Origin: Oscillospiraceae bacterium
GTDB taxonomy: Bacteria; Bacillota_A; Clostridia; Oscillospirales; Ruminococcaceae
Length of the DNA: 8,713 nt
Assembly (NCBI GenBank): GCA_017523995.1
Contig: JAFWUX010000174.1
Location: 1 to 8,713, forward strand
Direction: 5' to 3'
Part shown: positions 1 through 5,660 of the stretch, in pieces
Position numbering within the stretch: the stretch's first letter is position 1
Layout: each line of letters opens with the position of its first letter
The notes under the pieces: generated by a model
Told to the model about the DNA's origin: nothing
The model's input: the letters and a program-made list of their open reading frames with translations, nothing else
Database searches by the model: none
Made by a program: the position numbers and the translations under genes

Positions 1-2
1 GA

Positions 3-113
3 CCTGCGGAGCAGGATTATTCGCAATCGTAAACGCGAATCCCAAAGTCAGTCCTGTTCAGCCGAAACGGGCGGTACAGGACTGATATTGGGTTGAGTAT
101 CACAGAAGTTCTG
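3..113. other. Candidate origin of transfer (oriT): tandem stem-loops upstream of the mob gene
   Basis: Several inverted repeats follow one another directly upstream of the MobV relaxase gene. They are CCTGC-GGA-GCAGG at 3-15; ATTCGC (19-24) with GCGAAT (35-40); a long imperfect pair of 17-base arms at 41-57 and 76-92 (15 of 17 positions pair, 18-base loop); and CAGAA-G-TTCTG at 103-113. None is followed by a T tract, so they do not look like terminators. MobV relaxases (pMV158 MobM type) act on an oriT with several inverted repeats just upstream of their own gene, which fits this position. I do not see the pMV158 nick consensus, so the nick site is unassigned. The call is inferred from position and structure. 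Confidence 0.45.
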
Positions 114-176
114 AAACCGCGTATTTTCGCTTGTTTCACAAAACGATCACGCATTGAAAAGAGAAAGGATGAGCGA

Positions 177-1067
177 ATGAAGAATTTGAGCATCAGCTTT
201 ACGCTGGGCAAGGGAATGGCAGAGCACGGCTCGAACATTCAGCACAACAACAGGAAATTCACTGCGAAGAATGTGGATGAGACGCGCTTTACATCGAATA
301 TCACATACAAGCAGCAGTACATTGAAGATGCCTACAACCAGCTTTTCGGAAAGGCGCTGCGGGAGTACAACGCAAAACAGAAAAAGGAGTGCCGCAAGAT
401 CAACGATTACTACGCACACATCGTTCGTGGAAGAAGAGAGGAACCGTTCTATGAAGTGATCGTGCAGTTCGGTGACTGTCACACCGCTGCATCGGGAACA
501 CCGGACGGCGACCGTGTCAAGGCAATGCTTGACGAGTATATGAAAATGTTTCAGGTGCGCAACCCGAATCTGTATGTGTTCAACGCCGTGCTTCATGATG
601 ACGAGGCATCACCGCACTTGCATATCGACTTCATTCCGTTCTATACGCACGGCCGCAAGATTGGATTGTCGAAAGGTGTGTCAATGCGTGCGGCTTTGAG
701 AGAAATGGGTTATGTTCCGAAGAACAGCAGCGTGAACCAGTTGGTCATGTGGGAGGAAGCAGAGCGAAAATTCATGGAAGAGCTTTTGCACCGACACGGT
801 TACGAGCGGAACAATAAGGACGCGCATTATCCGCACATGACAGTTGAGCAGTACAAGGCATCCCGCGGCCTGCTGTACCAGCAGACAACCGCATCGCTGC
901 TGTATACCGCATCCGGGAGTGCGGGATCAAATCCAAATTTTTCGCAGCAAGCCGGACAATCCCCGATGTCTGTCATCTCAGAGCGCAGGTGTCTGCCGTC
1001 CGGCGCATACAGATCATACTTGGCAAAGCCGTTTTCACGGTCGATCGTCAGATACAGACAGTTCTGA
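177..1067 (+). CDS. MobV-family (Pre/Mob) relaxase, 3' end replaced by foreign antisense sequence
   Basis: MobV relaxases nick one strand at oriT and stay attached to it to start plasmid or element mobilisation. The ATG at 177 is chosen because AAAGGA (164-169) lies 7 bases upstream; an in-frame upstream alternative at 93 lacks such a site. Family motifs are present: HNNR at residues 23-26 (the HNxR motif, containing the catalytic His of MobM) and HDDEASPHLH at 140-149 (the HxDExxPHxH metal-binding motif), followed by IDFIPF. Homology-like sequence runs to about residue 229 (VEQYKAS). The last ~67 residues are low-complexity readthrough on the antisense strand of the neighbouring gene and are probably not native. 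Family members are usually longer, with a coiled-coil C-terminus that is absent here. The nuclease domain looks intact, so residual activity on a nearby oriT is possible, but the gene is best treated as 3'-truncated. Confidence 0.85.
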   Translation: MKNLSISFTLGKGMAEHGSNIQHNNRKFTAKNVDETRFTSNITYKQQYIEDAYNQLFGKALREYNAKQKKECRKINDYYAHIVRGRREEPFYEVIVQFGDCHTAASGTPDGDRVKAMLDEYMKMFQVRNPNLYVFNAVLHDDEASPHLHIDFIPFYTHGRKIGLSKGVSMRAALREMGYVPKNSSVNQLVMWEEAERKFMEELLHRHGYERNNKDAHYPHMTVEQYKASRGLLYQQTTASLLYTASGSAGSNPNFSQQAGQSPMSVISERRCLPSGAYRSYLAKPFSRSIVRYRQF

Positions 1068-2398
1068 CCGAATATGCCTGCAAAGCGGTGATTGTCCGGC
1101 AGCTCGAGACTGCCGGTCAGCGCGATGCCGTTCTCATTCACAAAAATGCGCAGATATGCTTCACCGTGTGCTTTGTCGGTGCGGCAGATGCCGCCGGGAT
1201 CCTGATACGAAACCGGTTCATATTCACCCGAATCCGGATTCAGACGTTGGACCGAGATCATCTTCGGCCCGTAGACCTTCGCTAAAAAAACATCCAGCTT
1301 TTCAATGATCTGCTCCTTCGTCAGCCTGTCCGGATTCTGATATAAATATGCAAACCGTTCTGTTTCATACAACGTCCGCAGTGCCAGCCCGATCCGACCT
1401 GCGGGACGACGTCGGCCGGTGAAAAAGAGCGTGGTGCAGCCGGTGCCGTTCAGTGCGGCTTCGCGGAAAGCGTCTTCGTTTGTTCCTGCGGATTCCAGCA
1501 GCTCCGGCAGTGCGGTGCGCGGAAGTATGCCGCGCTGCGCTTTGGCCATGATATTTGGCTGGAGCACCGCTGTTTGGATATCCTGCTCCGCGACGGAGAT
1601 ATGGATGAGGGGCGCACCGGCACAGGCGGCAAGCTGCTTCGGATAGAGCAGATTGCTGAAGAGCAGGAGGCTGCTGCCGGTCTCCATGATGCGGATGTAC
1701 CGCCCAGTATCTGTTTCGGTAAGCTCCCAGGCAGATGACATGAGCTGCACCATTTGTTCCGCAAACGCTGCGGGATCCGGCTTTTCGGTCATGCTGAGGA
1801 TATTCCCGGAATAGAGCTCGGTGCGTTCGGCCTCCGGAACATGCGTCTTTGTAAAATACAACACAGCGGATCCTGCTTCACTGTTCTCTGTCAGCAAGGT
1901 AATATCCAGATTCAGACAGGTTCCGAGTGCAGCAAGTCCGTCCTCTGCAAAGACATCACCGCCCTCGCAGATCTCTCTGAGCTGCGCCGCGCTCAGCTTA
2001 TCCGGGAACTGTGCAGCAAACTGCCGATAATCGCTGTGTGTTCTGCCTCCGTAGGGGTCGCCGACCGCTATGCGGCAGGGCTTCTTCCGGTTCACGGGCT
2101 GCAGCGAGAGCTCTGCAAAATCGCTGTCAACAAGCTCTGCTGTGATGACCGGTTCCTGAAAGGCACCGGCTGCAATTGCTGCGCAGCGTGAAAGCGCGGT
2201 AGGATCCTCTTTCTCCGGAGAAACTGCGAACCACTGTCCGCTTGCTGAAAAACGGAGCCGGAGAGCAGTATCCGCGCCGGATGCCTCTGCTTCCACAAAG
2301 CCCTGTGCGGTCATGTATCCGCGAAGAATATCCGCCAGCTTCTCCGGAGAAAGCTGCTGCGGATTCCGAACAAAAATGCAGGATGCAGAAAGTCCCAT
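827..2398 (-). CDS. Unrecognised 523-residue protein, C-terminus altered by the junction with mob
   Basis: I do not recognise the family. The start is well supported: AAAGGAG (2408-2414 on the + strand) sits 9 bases before the ATG at 2398. The protein is acidic and rich in Ala, Leu and Glu, with no signal peptide or clear membrane segment, so it is probably cytoplasmic. Visible points are two copies of SPEK (near residues 17 and 60), a stretch DSDFAELSL (~91-99), YVF/FAED-like text at ~150, and several cysteines near the end (CPACC at about 483). Its last ~12 residues (from about position 864 down to the TAA at 827-829) are antisense to the mob coding frame, so the original C-terminus was probably lost or changed at the junction. 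The gene stands alone, converging on mob. Its base composition is visibly more GC-rich than the chimera gene to its right. Being a real gene is likely from length, RBS and codon pattern; function is unknown. Confidence 0.7.
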   Translation of the reverse strand: MGLSASCIFVRNPQQLSPEKLADILRGYMTAQGFVEAEASGADTALRLRFSASGQWFAVSPEKEDPTALSRCAAIAAGAFQEPVITAELVDSDFAELSLQPVNRKKPCRIAVGDPYGGRTHSDYRQFAAQFPDKLSAAQLREICEGGDVFAEDGLAALGTCLNLDITLLTENSEAGSAVLYFTKTHVPEAERTELYSGNILSMTEKPDPAAFAEQMVQLMSSAWELTETDTGRYIRIMETGSSLLLFSNLLYPKQLAACAGAPLIHISVAEQDIQTAVLQPNIMAKAQRGILPRTALPELLESAGTNEDAFREAALNGTGCTTLFFTGRRRPAGRIGLALRTLYETERFAYLYQNPDRLTKEQIIEKLDVFLAKVYGPKMISVQRLNPDSGEYEPVSYQDPGGICRTDKAHGEAYLRIFVNENGIALTGSLELPDNHRFAGIFGQNCLYLTIDRENGFAKYDLYAPDGRHLRSEMTDIGDCPACCEKFGFDPALPDAVYSSDAVVCWYSRPRDALYCSTVMCG

Positions 2399-2420
2399 GA
2401 CTGGACACTCCTTTCAGTTT

Positions 2421-2500
2421 ATTCGTCGAATTTAAGAACAGCCATGAATGCCTCGGACGTCACCTCGACGGACCGAGCTGACGCATGCGTCACACTGTGA
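2421..2500. promoter_or_regulatory. Cluster of palindromes upstream of the 523-residue gene
   Basis: Dyads packed into 80 bases are ATTCG-T-CGAAT (2421-2431); a hairpin CTCGG/CCGAG with inner CGTC/GACG (2452-2477, loop ACCTC); a perfect 14-base palindrome TGACGCATGCGTCA (2479-2492); and TCACA-C-TGTGA (2490-2500), which overlaps the previous one. CGTCAC occurs twice in the same orientation (2458-2463 and 2488-2493). They lie 20-100 bases upstream of the start of the minus-strand gene, where operators would be expected. No T tract follows, so these are not intrinsic terminators. No clear -35/-10 pair was found here. Operator, recombination site or transfer-related site are all possible. Confidence 0.35.
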
Positions 2501-2520
2501 GACTCTCCAAGATATAGTAA

Positions 2521-2547
2521 AGAAGAAAAACAGCCAAGGATTCTTCT
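2521..2547 (-). terminator. Weak candidate terminator of the HsdR/OLD chimera gene
   Basis: AGAAGAA (2521-2527) and TTCTTCT (2541-2547) form a 7-bp inverted repeat with a 13-base loop. Read on the minus strand, the loop and 3' arm are T-rich and are followed by TTACTATA. It lies about 120 bases beyond the stop of the minus-strand gene at 2666. The stem is A/T-rich and therefore weak, and no better candidate lies between the two genes. Confidence 0.22.
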
Positions 2548-2665
2548 AACTTCAGTTGAACTTCTTTGGAGCTATGGACTCGATATTTCTGATTTTTCAG
2601 TATAATAACAACCGTAACCTACGTCCATCCTTAAATTCATATTTCTGTATTTTCCATTACCTTTA

Positions 2666-3574
2666 TCAGGCCTGCGAGGATTGTGTATTTGGTTCCGATT
2701 TTTCTGTTGTCCATCCTCTAATAGTCTTTATTAGTTCAGTAATTCGCTGTTTCAAATCAGATTCACGTACTTGGGTTGAATTCTCCGCTGTAATATGCTT
2801 TACGACCTCCGAAGCAAAGGAGACTTTTCCTTTACCAAATGCTTTTTTAGTGGTTGCATTCTTTTCAATATAAGTCGGGAATAGTTCATTCAAACCGCAT
2901 TGTGGAAGATGACTTTTGTAGGTAGCGTTGATTGCTTGACTTGAAACATAATTCTCGATTTCTTTTCCTTGAGTGATCCAACAGAATAGCTGCTTTGCTT
3001 TAAACTCCTTTTGAATGCGCTGTTTGGTTGCGTTTATTCTGGAGCGTGGGGTCCTTTTATCGCTGCCAATCACGATTGCAGAGTTTCGGTTTGTAGTGAG
3101 AATTCCAATTAAATCATTTTCAGCCTGTGCTTCCTCGGCTGAATAATGTGACAAAAGCCTTCCGCCATAATAAAGGAATTGATAGTCAATGCCTTCACGC
3201 AGATCGCTGCCGTCCCAAATCTCCATCCAATGTTTGATATAAACGCGGTCGGACGGGCCTTCCACCCAGATAATACCGTTTGATTGCAGCAGATCACTCG
3301 CTCTGACATCAAGATCGTTCAGCACTTCGCTTTTTGAGATGAAATCATCGATAACATGAAGCGATGAAACACCATTTTCTTTGGTGACATGAAGAATCTG
3401 CGCATCCTCCTGATCCGCAAACATATAATCAACCTCGCCGGTGCTGGTCGGGAATTCCCGTACTGCTACACCGAGCGATGCAGAGATATTCATTTGCTTG
3501 GTATCCTGAATCACCCAGCCGGCTTGTCTGAGCTTTTCATCTATGATTTGTCTTGCTTTTTCTTCCGGCGACAC
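2666..3574 (-). CDS. Chimeric protein: HsdR-like N-terminus fused to OLD-family TOPRIM C-terminus
   Basis: Residues 1-54 (MSPEEKAR..., ASLGVAVREFP at ~32-42, GEVDY at 46-50) read as the extreme N-terminus of type I restriction subunit HsdR and stop just before the catalytic EAK segment would follow. From about residue 57 (AQILHVTKENG) the text is the C-terminal half of an OLD-type protein: DVRASDLLQSNGIIWVEGPSDR (~89-110; TOPRIM glutamate E105), YYGGRLLSHY (~135-144), GSDKR (170-174) and KEIENYV (204-210). The OLD ATPase half and the HsdR nuclease and translocase parts are absent. The usual acidic pair of TOPRIM (DxD) reads GSD here, so the first aspartate appears lost. The start is GTG at 3574, with AAGGAGGG (3582-3589 on +) 7 bases upstream; the nearby ATG (3579-3581) is out of frame. 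A consensus promoter lies upstream. The likeliest origin is an in-frame deletion between two defence genes. Whether the product works is unknown. Confidence 0.75.
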   Translation of the reverse strand: MSPEEKARQIIDEKLRQAGWVIQDTKQMNISASLGVAVREFPTSTGEVDYMFADQEDAQILHVTKENGVSSLHVIDDFISKSEVLNDLDVRASDLLQSNGIIWVEGPSDRVYIKHWMEIWDGSDLREGIDYQFLYYGGRLLSHYSAEEAQAENDLIGILTTNRNSAIVIGSDKRTPRSRINATKQRIQKEFKAKQLFCWITQGKEIENYVSSQAINATYKSHLPQCGLNELFPTYIEKNATTKKAFGKGKVSFASEVVKHITAENSTQVRESDLKQRITELIKTIRGWTTEKSEPNTQSSQA

Positions 3575-3612
3575 GGTGCATCCCTCCTTGCAATTGAATA
3601 AAAACTTATATT

Positions 3613-3641
3613 ATTATACCACAATTTGCACAATTCGTCAA
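3613..3641 (-). promoter_or_regulatory. Sigma-A-type promoter of the HsdR/OLD chimera
   Basis: Read on the minus strand, TTGACG (-35, 3636-3641) is followed by a 17-base spacer and a perfect TATAAT (-10, 3613-3618), about 39 bases before the GTG start. Inside the spacer the heptamer CACAATT (on +) is repeated directly at 3620-3626 and 3629-3635. A repressor bound there would block the promoter, but that role is inference. Confidence 0.75.
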
Positions 3642-3690
3642 CCACTCGCATTGAGAATTTCGTTTTATCAGCACGATCGATGTCTATCTG

Positions 3691-3707
3691 TTATGATTCT
3701 ATCATAA
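3691..3707. promoter_or_regulatory. Perfect dyad in the divergent control region, candidate HipB operator
   Basis: TTATGAT-TCT-ATCATAA is a perfect 7-bp inverted repeat with a 3-base centre. It lies almost midway between the -35 boxes of the two divergent promoters (3641 on the minus strand, 3760 on the plus strand). HipB-type repressors bind short inverted repeats upstream of hipBA. The sequence does not match the E. coli TATCC-N8-GGATA operator, so assignment to HipB rests on position only. Confidence 0.4.
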
Positions 3708-3759
3708 TGCATAATATATTGATTATTATTGGAAAAGTAAAGTGATAGAAAACAACATA

Positions 3760-3788
3760 TTGCATTTTAATTCAAAGCATGATATAAT
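3760..3788 (+). promoter_or_regulatory. Promoter of the hipBA operon
   Basis: TTGCAT (-35, 3760-3765), a 17-base spacer and TATAAT (-10, 3783-3788), with TGA immediately before the -10 giving an extended -10 element. It ends 36 bases before the hipB ATG. The weak -35 with extended -10 is typical of a repressible promoter. Confidence 0.65.
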
Positions 3789-3824
3789 AGGAATACAAAA
3801 ACACAGAAAGCGAGGCGATCATAC

Positions 3825-4163
3825 ATGATAATCAATCCCGATTTGTCAGAAACAGCAGTATTGCATGAGCTGTCTTCACGCTTTCGGCAATACCGCATCG
3901 CGTATCCGATGACGCGAACAGAGTTGTCGGAAAAGGCAATAGTATCGGTCGGTACAATCGCGCGGTTTGAAAACGGACATGAGATCGGACTTCTGAACCT
4001 CATTAAGCTGCTGAAAGCGCTTGATCTGGCAGACAATCTTGATCTGCTGATTCCGGATGTGCTGGAACGGCCTTCCTATCATGCTGAAAACAACACGCCC
4101 AAGCAGCGGGCAAGAAAACGCAAAAAACCGAATAACGACTGGAAATGGGGCGATGAAACATGA
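3825..4163 (+). CDS. hipB: HipB-like antitoxin, XRE/Cro-type DNA-binding protein
   Basis: A 112-residue helix-turn-helix protein. Residues ~13-66 form the XRE domain: FRQYRIAYPMTRTELSEKA (first helices), VSVGTIARFENGHE (recognition helix region, ~41-54) and LLNLIKLLKALDLADNL. In HipBA systems the antitoxin binds the toxin kinase, holds it inactive and represses the operon. The C-terminal tail (~88-112) is strongly basic (KQRARKRKK), then acidic, and contains WKW (106-108). In E. coli HipB a disordered tail ending in Trp is needed for degradation by Lon, so this tail may have a similar role (inference). GAGG (3812-3815) lies 9 bases before the ATG. The stop overlaps the next start as ATGA, which indicates translational coupling with hipA. 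This is the first gene of a two-gene operon. Confidence 0.88.
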   Translation: MIINPDLSETAVLHELSSRFRQYRIAYPMTRTELSEKAIVSVGTIARFENGHEIGLLNLIKLLKALDLADNLDLLIPDVLERPSYHAENNTPKQRARKRKKPNNDWKWGDET

Positions 4164-5446
4164 TTACAACGGCAGAAGTCTATCTCTGGGGAACAAGAAT
4201 CGGTTATGTTCATCAGGGAGAAGCAGACACCGTTGCGAGCTTTGAATTTGACCGCCGCTTCCTGACAAGCGGGATTGAACTCTCTCCGTTCAAGATGCCG
4301 CTTTCGGACAGAGTATACTCTTTTCCTGAACTGAGCCGAGTAGAATCGTTCAAGGGTATACCGGGACTGTTGGCAGATTCCCTGCCGGACAGATTCGGCA
4401 ATGCTGTCATAGATATGTGGCTTGCCGGACAGGGACGCGCACCGGGATCCTTAACGGCAATTGAGCGTCTGTGCTATACCGGAAAGCGCGGCATGGGCGC
4501 CTTGGAATATGTCCCTGCAACGGGTCCGGATCAGCTTAACAGTATAATTGATGTTACGGAAATGACTAAGCTCGCATCTGATGTGCTGTCAGGACGGGAA
4601 AGTACCGTTCTGTCCGATCAGGATGCCAGTATCATGCAGCTTCTGGAAATCGGTTCATCTGCGGGCGGTGCAAGAGCAAAAGCGATCATTGCCTGGAACG
4701 AGAAAAAAGGTGAGGTTCGATCCGGACAGATCGACGCCGGAAAAGGCTTTGATTACTGGCTGATCAAATTTGACGGCGTATCCGGCAACGGCGACCATAA
4801 CCTGACTGATAAAAAGCAGTTTTCCCTGATCGAGTACGCCTATTATCTGATGGCGGTTGACCTCGGCATTGAAATCAGCGAGTGCCGGATTCTGAGCAAA
4901 GACGGGCTGCATCATTTCATGACAAAACGCTTTGACCGTGTGAACGGACAAAAAGTTCATATGCAGACTTTGGCAGCGCTCGGCCATTTTGACTATAACA
5001 CGCCGAATGTGTGCAGCTATGAGCTGTATGCGGATTATGCAAGACGGCTCGGCATCGGCAGACACGGCATCGAGCAGATTTACAAACGCATGGTATTTGC
5101 GGTTCTTGGGGGCAACTGTGACGATCATGTCAAAAACTTCTCTTTCCTCATGAATCGCAAGGGCGAATGGAGTCTATCTCCTGCCTATGACCTGACATTT
5201 GCGTATCATCCCGGAAACCGCTGGATTTCCTGTCATCAGATGTCGGTGAATGGTAAATCATCTGGTATCACAAAATATGATCTGCTCACGACCGGAAAAG
5301 CAATGGGACTGCCGGCGGAATTCTGCCGTAAGGTAATTTCTGCAACGGAGACTGTCATAACAAACTGGATGTTCTATGCCGAAAAAAGCGGTATTACGGA
5401 AGAGCGCGCCGATGAGATTGCAAAGGGCATTGAGCTTTCAAATTAA
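4160..5446 (+). CDS. hipA: HipA-family serine/threonine kinase toxin
   Basis: A full-length 428-residue HipA protein. The family arrests growth by phosphorylating targets; for E. coli HipA this is glutamyl-tRNA synthetase GltX. The N-terminal subdomain spans ~5-115 (VYLWGTRIGYV, SPFKMPLS, GLLADSLPDRFG), so this is the one-piece form, not split HipS/HipT. The Gly-rich loop is GSSAGGARAK (165-174); S166 or S167 matches the position of the autophosphorylated serine. K203 in WLIKFD is the ATP-binding lysine and KRFDR is at 256-260. The catalytic loop GGNCDDHVKNFS (317-328) carries D321, equivalent to E. coli D309, and PAYD (341-344) carries the metal-binding D344. All key residues I can check are present, so the kinase looks active. 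Expression is coupled to hipB through the ATGA overlap, and only a weak GGGG precedes the start. The substrate is unknown here. No clear intrinsic terminator follows. Confidence 0.92.
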   Translation: MITTAEVYLWGTRIGYVHQGEADTVASFEFDRRFLTSGIELSPFKMPLSDRVYSFPELSRVESFKGIPGLLADSLPDRFGNAVIDMWLAGQGRAPGSLTAIERLCYTGKRGMGALEYVPATGPDQLNSIIDVTEMTKLASDVLSGRESTVLSDQDASIMQLLEIGSSAGGARAKAIIAWNEKKGEVRSGQIDAGKGFDYWLIKFDGVSGNGDHNLTDKKQFSLIEYAYYLMAVDLGIEISECRILSKDGLHHFMTKRFDRVNGQKVHMQTLAALGHFDYNTPNVCSYELYADYARRLGIGRHGIEQIYKRMVFAVLGGNCDDHVKNFSFLMNRKGEWSLSPAYDLTFAYHPGNRWISCHQMSVNGKSSGITKYDLLTTGKAMGLPAEFCRKVISATETVITNWMFYAEKSGITEERADEIAKGIELSN

Positions 5447-5607
5447 TAGCACCACTTAAGGAAAGGTATAATAATCCGCGTCTTCCCCTCTGGTGTCAAA
5501 AATGGTAAATTGTATACACCAGCGCGTGAGAGCCATCTGCACGGTCTTTGAAAGCCAGTCTGCCTGGACAATCTGCTTTCACAATCCGTTCACATAAAAT
5601 AATCAGT
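5447..5607. other. Intergenic stretch after hipA with a possible coding remnant on the minus strand
   Basis: No intact gene. An inverted repeat CTGGTGT (5490-5496) / ACACCAG (5516-5522) with a 19-base loop contains the palindrome TGTATACA (5511-5518), but no T tract follows on either strand. On the minus strand, two overlapping frames between about 5445 and 5600 are open with coding-like codons; one ends ...ALVYTIYHF (TGA at 5496-5498) and another ends ...IIIPFLKWCY, with its stop overlapping the end of hipA. Neither has a start codon with a ribosome binding site, so they look like the tail of a degraded gene, possibly frameshifted. TATAAT occurs at 5467-5472 on +, but no -35 box matches it. 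Confidence 0.3.
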
Positions 5608-5653
5608 AAAACCAAAAGAATGCACTCCGTTCGATTCGTTACGAGCGGAGTGC
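5608..5653 (-). terminator. Intrinsic terminator of the SDR gene
   Basis: GCACTCCG (5622-5629) pairs perfectly with CGGAGTGC (5646-5653). The stem continues through one G-U pair into TCG/CGA, giving about 12 bp with an 8-base loop. On the minus strand the hairpin follows the SDR stop codon by 7 bases and is followed by ATTCTTTTGGTTTT, a T-rich tract. On the plus strand the following bases are not T-rich, so it mainly serves the minus strand. Confidence 0.75.
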
Positions 5654-5660
5654 TGCTATG

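Noticed and set aside
147..596. Minus-strand open frame of 149 codons across the mob gene
   Set aside because: It is antisense to conserved relaxase motifs; no RBS and no family resemblance.
1754..2191. Plus-strand open frame of 145 codons inside the 523-residue gene
   Set aside because: It is a shadow of the minus-strand gene, lacks an RBS, and its translation is Cys/Arg-rich as is typical of antisense frames.
2210..2351. Two copies of the palindrome TTCTCCGGAGAA (2211-2222 and 2340-2351)
   Set aside because: Both lie inside the 523-residue gene and arise from two SPEK-encoding stretches, so they are more simply explained by coding than by a binding site.
2556..2873. Plus-strand open frame of 105 codons overlapping the end of the HsdR/OLD chimera
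   Set aside because: Most of it is antisense to a well-supported gene and the rest lies in AT-rich intergenic DNA. It has no convincing RBS and no recognisable motif.
4655..5128. Minus-strand open frame of 157 codons inside hipA
   Set aside because: It is antisense to conserved kinase motifs; no RBS.
5467..5472. TATAAT just after hipA, a possible promoter
   Set aside because: No -35-like hexamer at 16-18 bases upstream, and no gene begins downstream on the plus strand.
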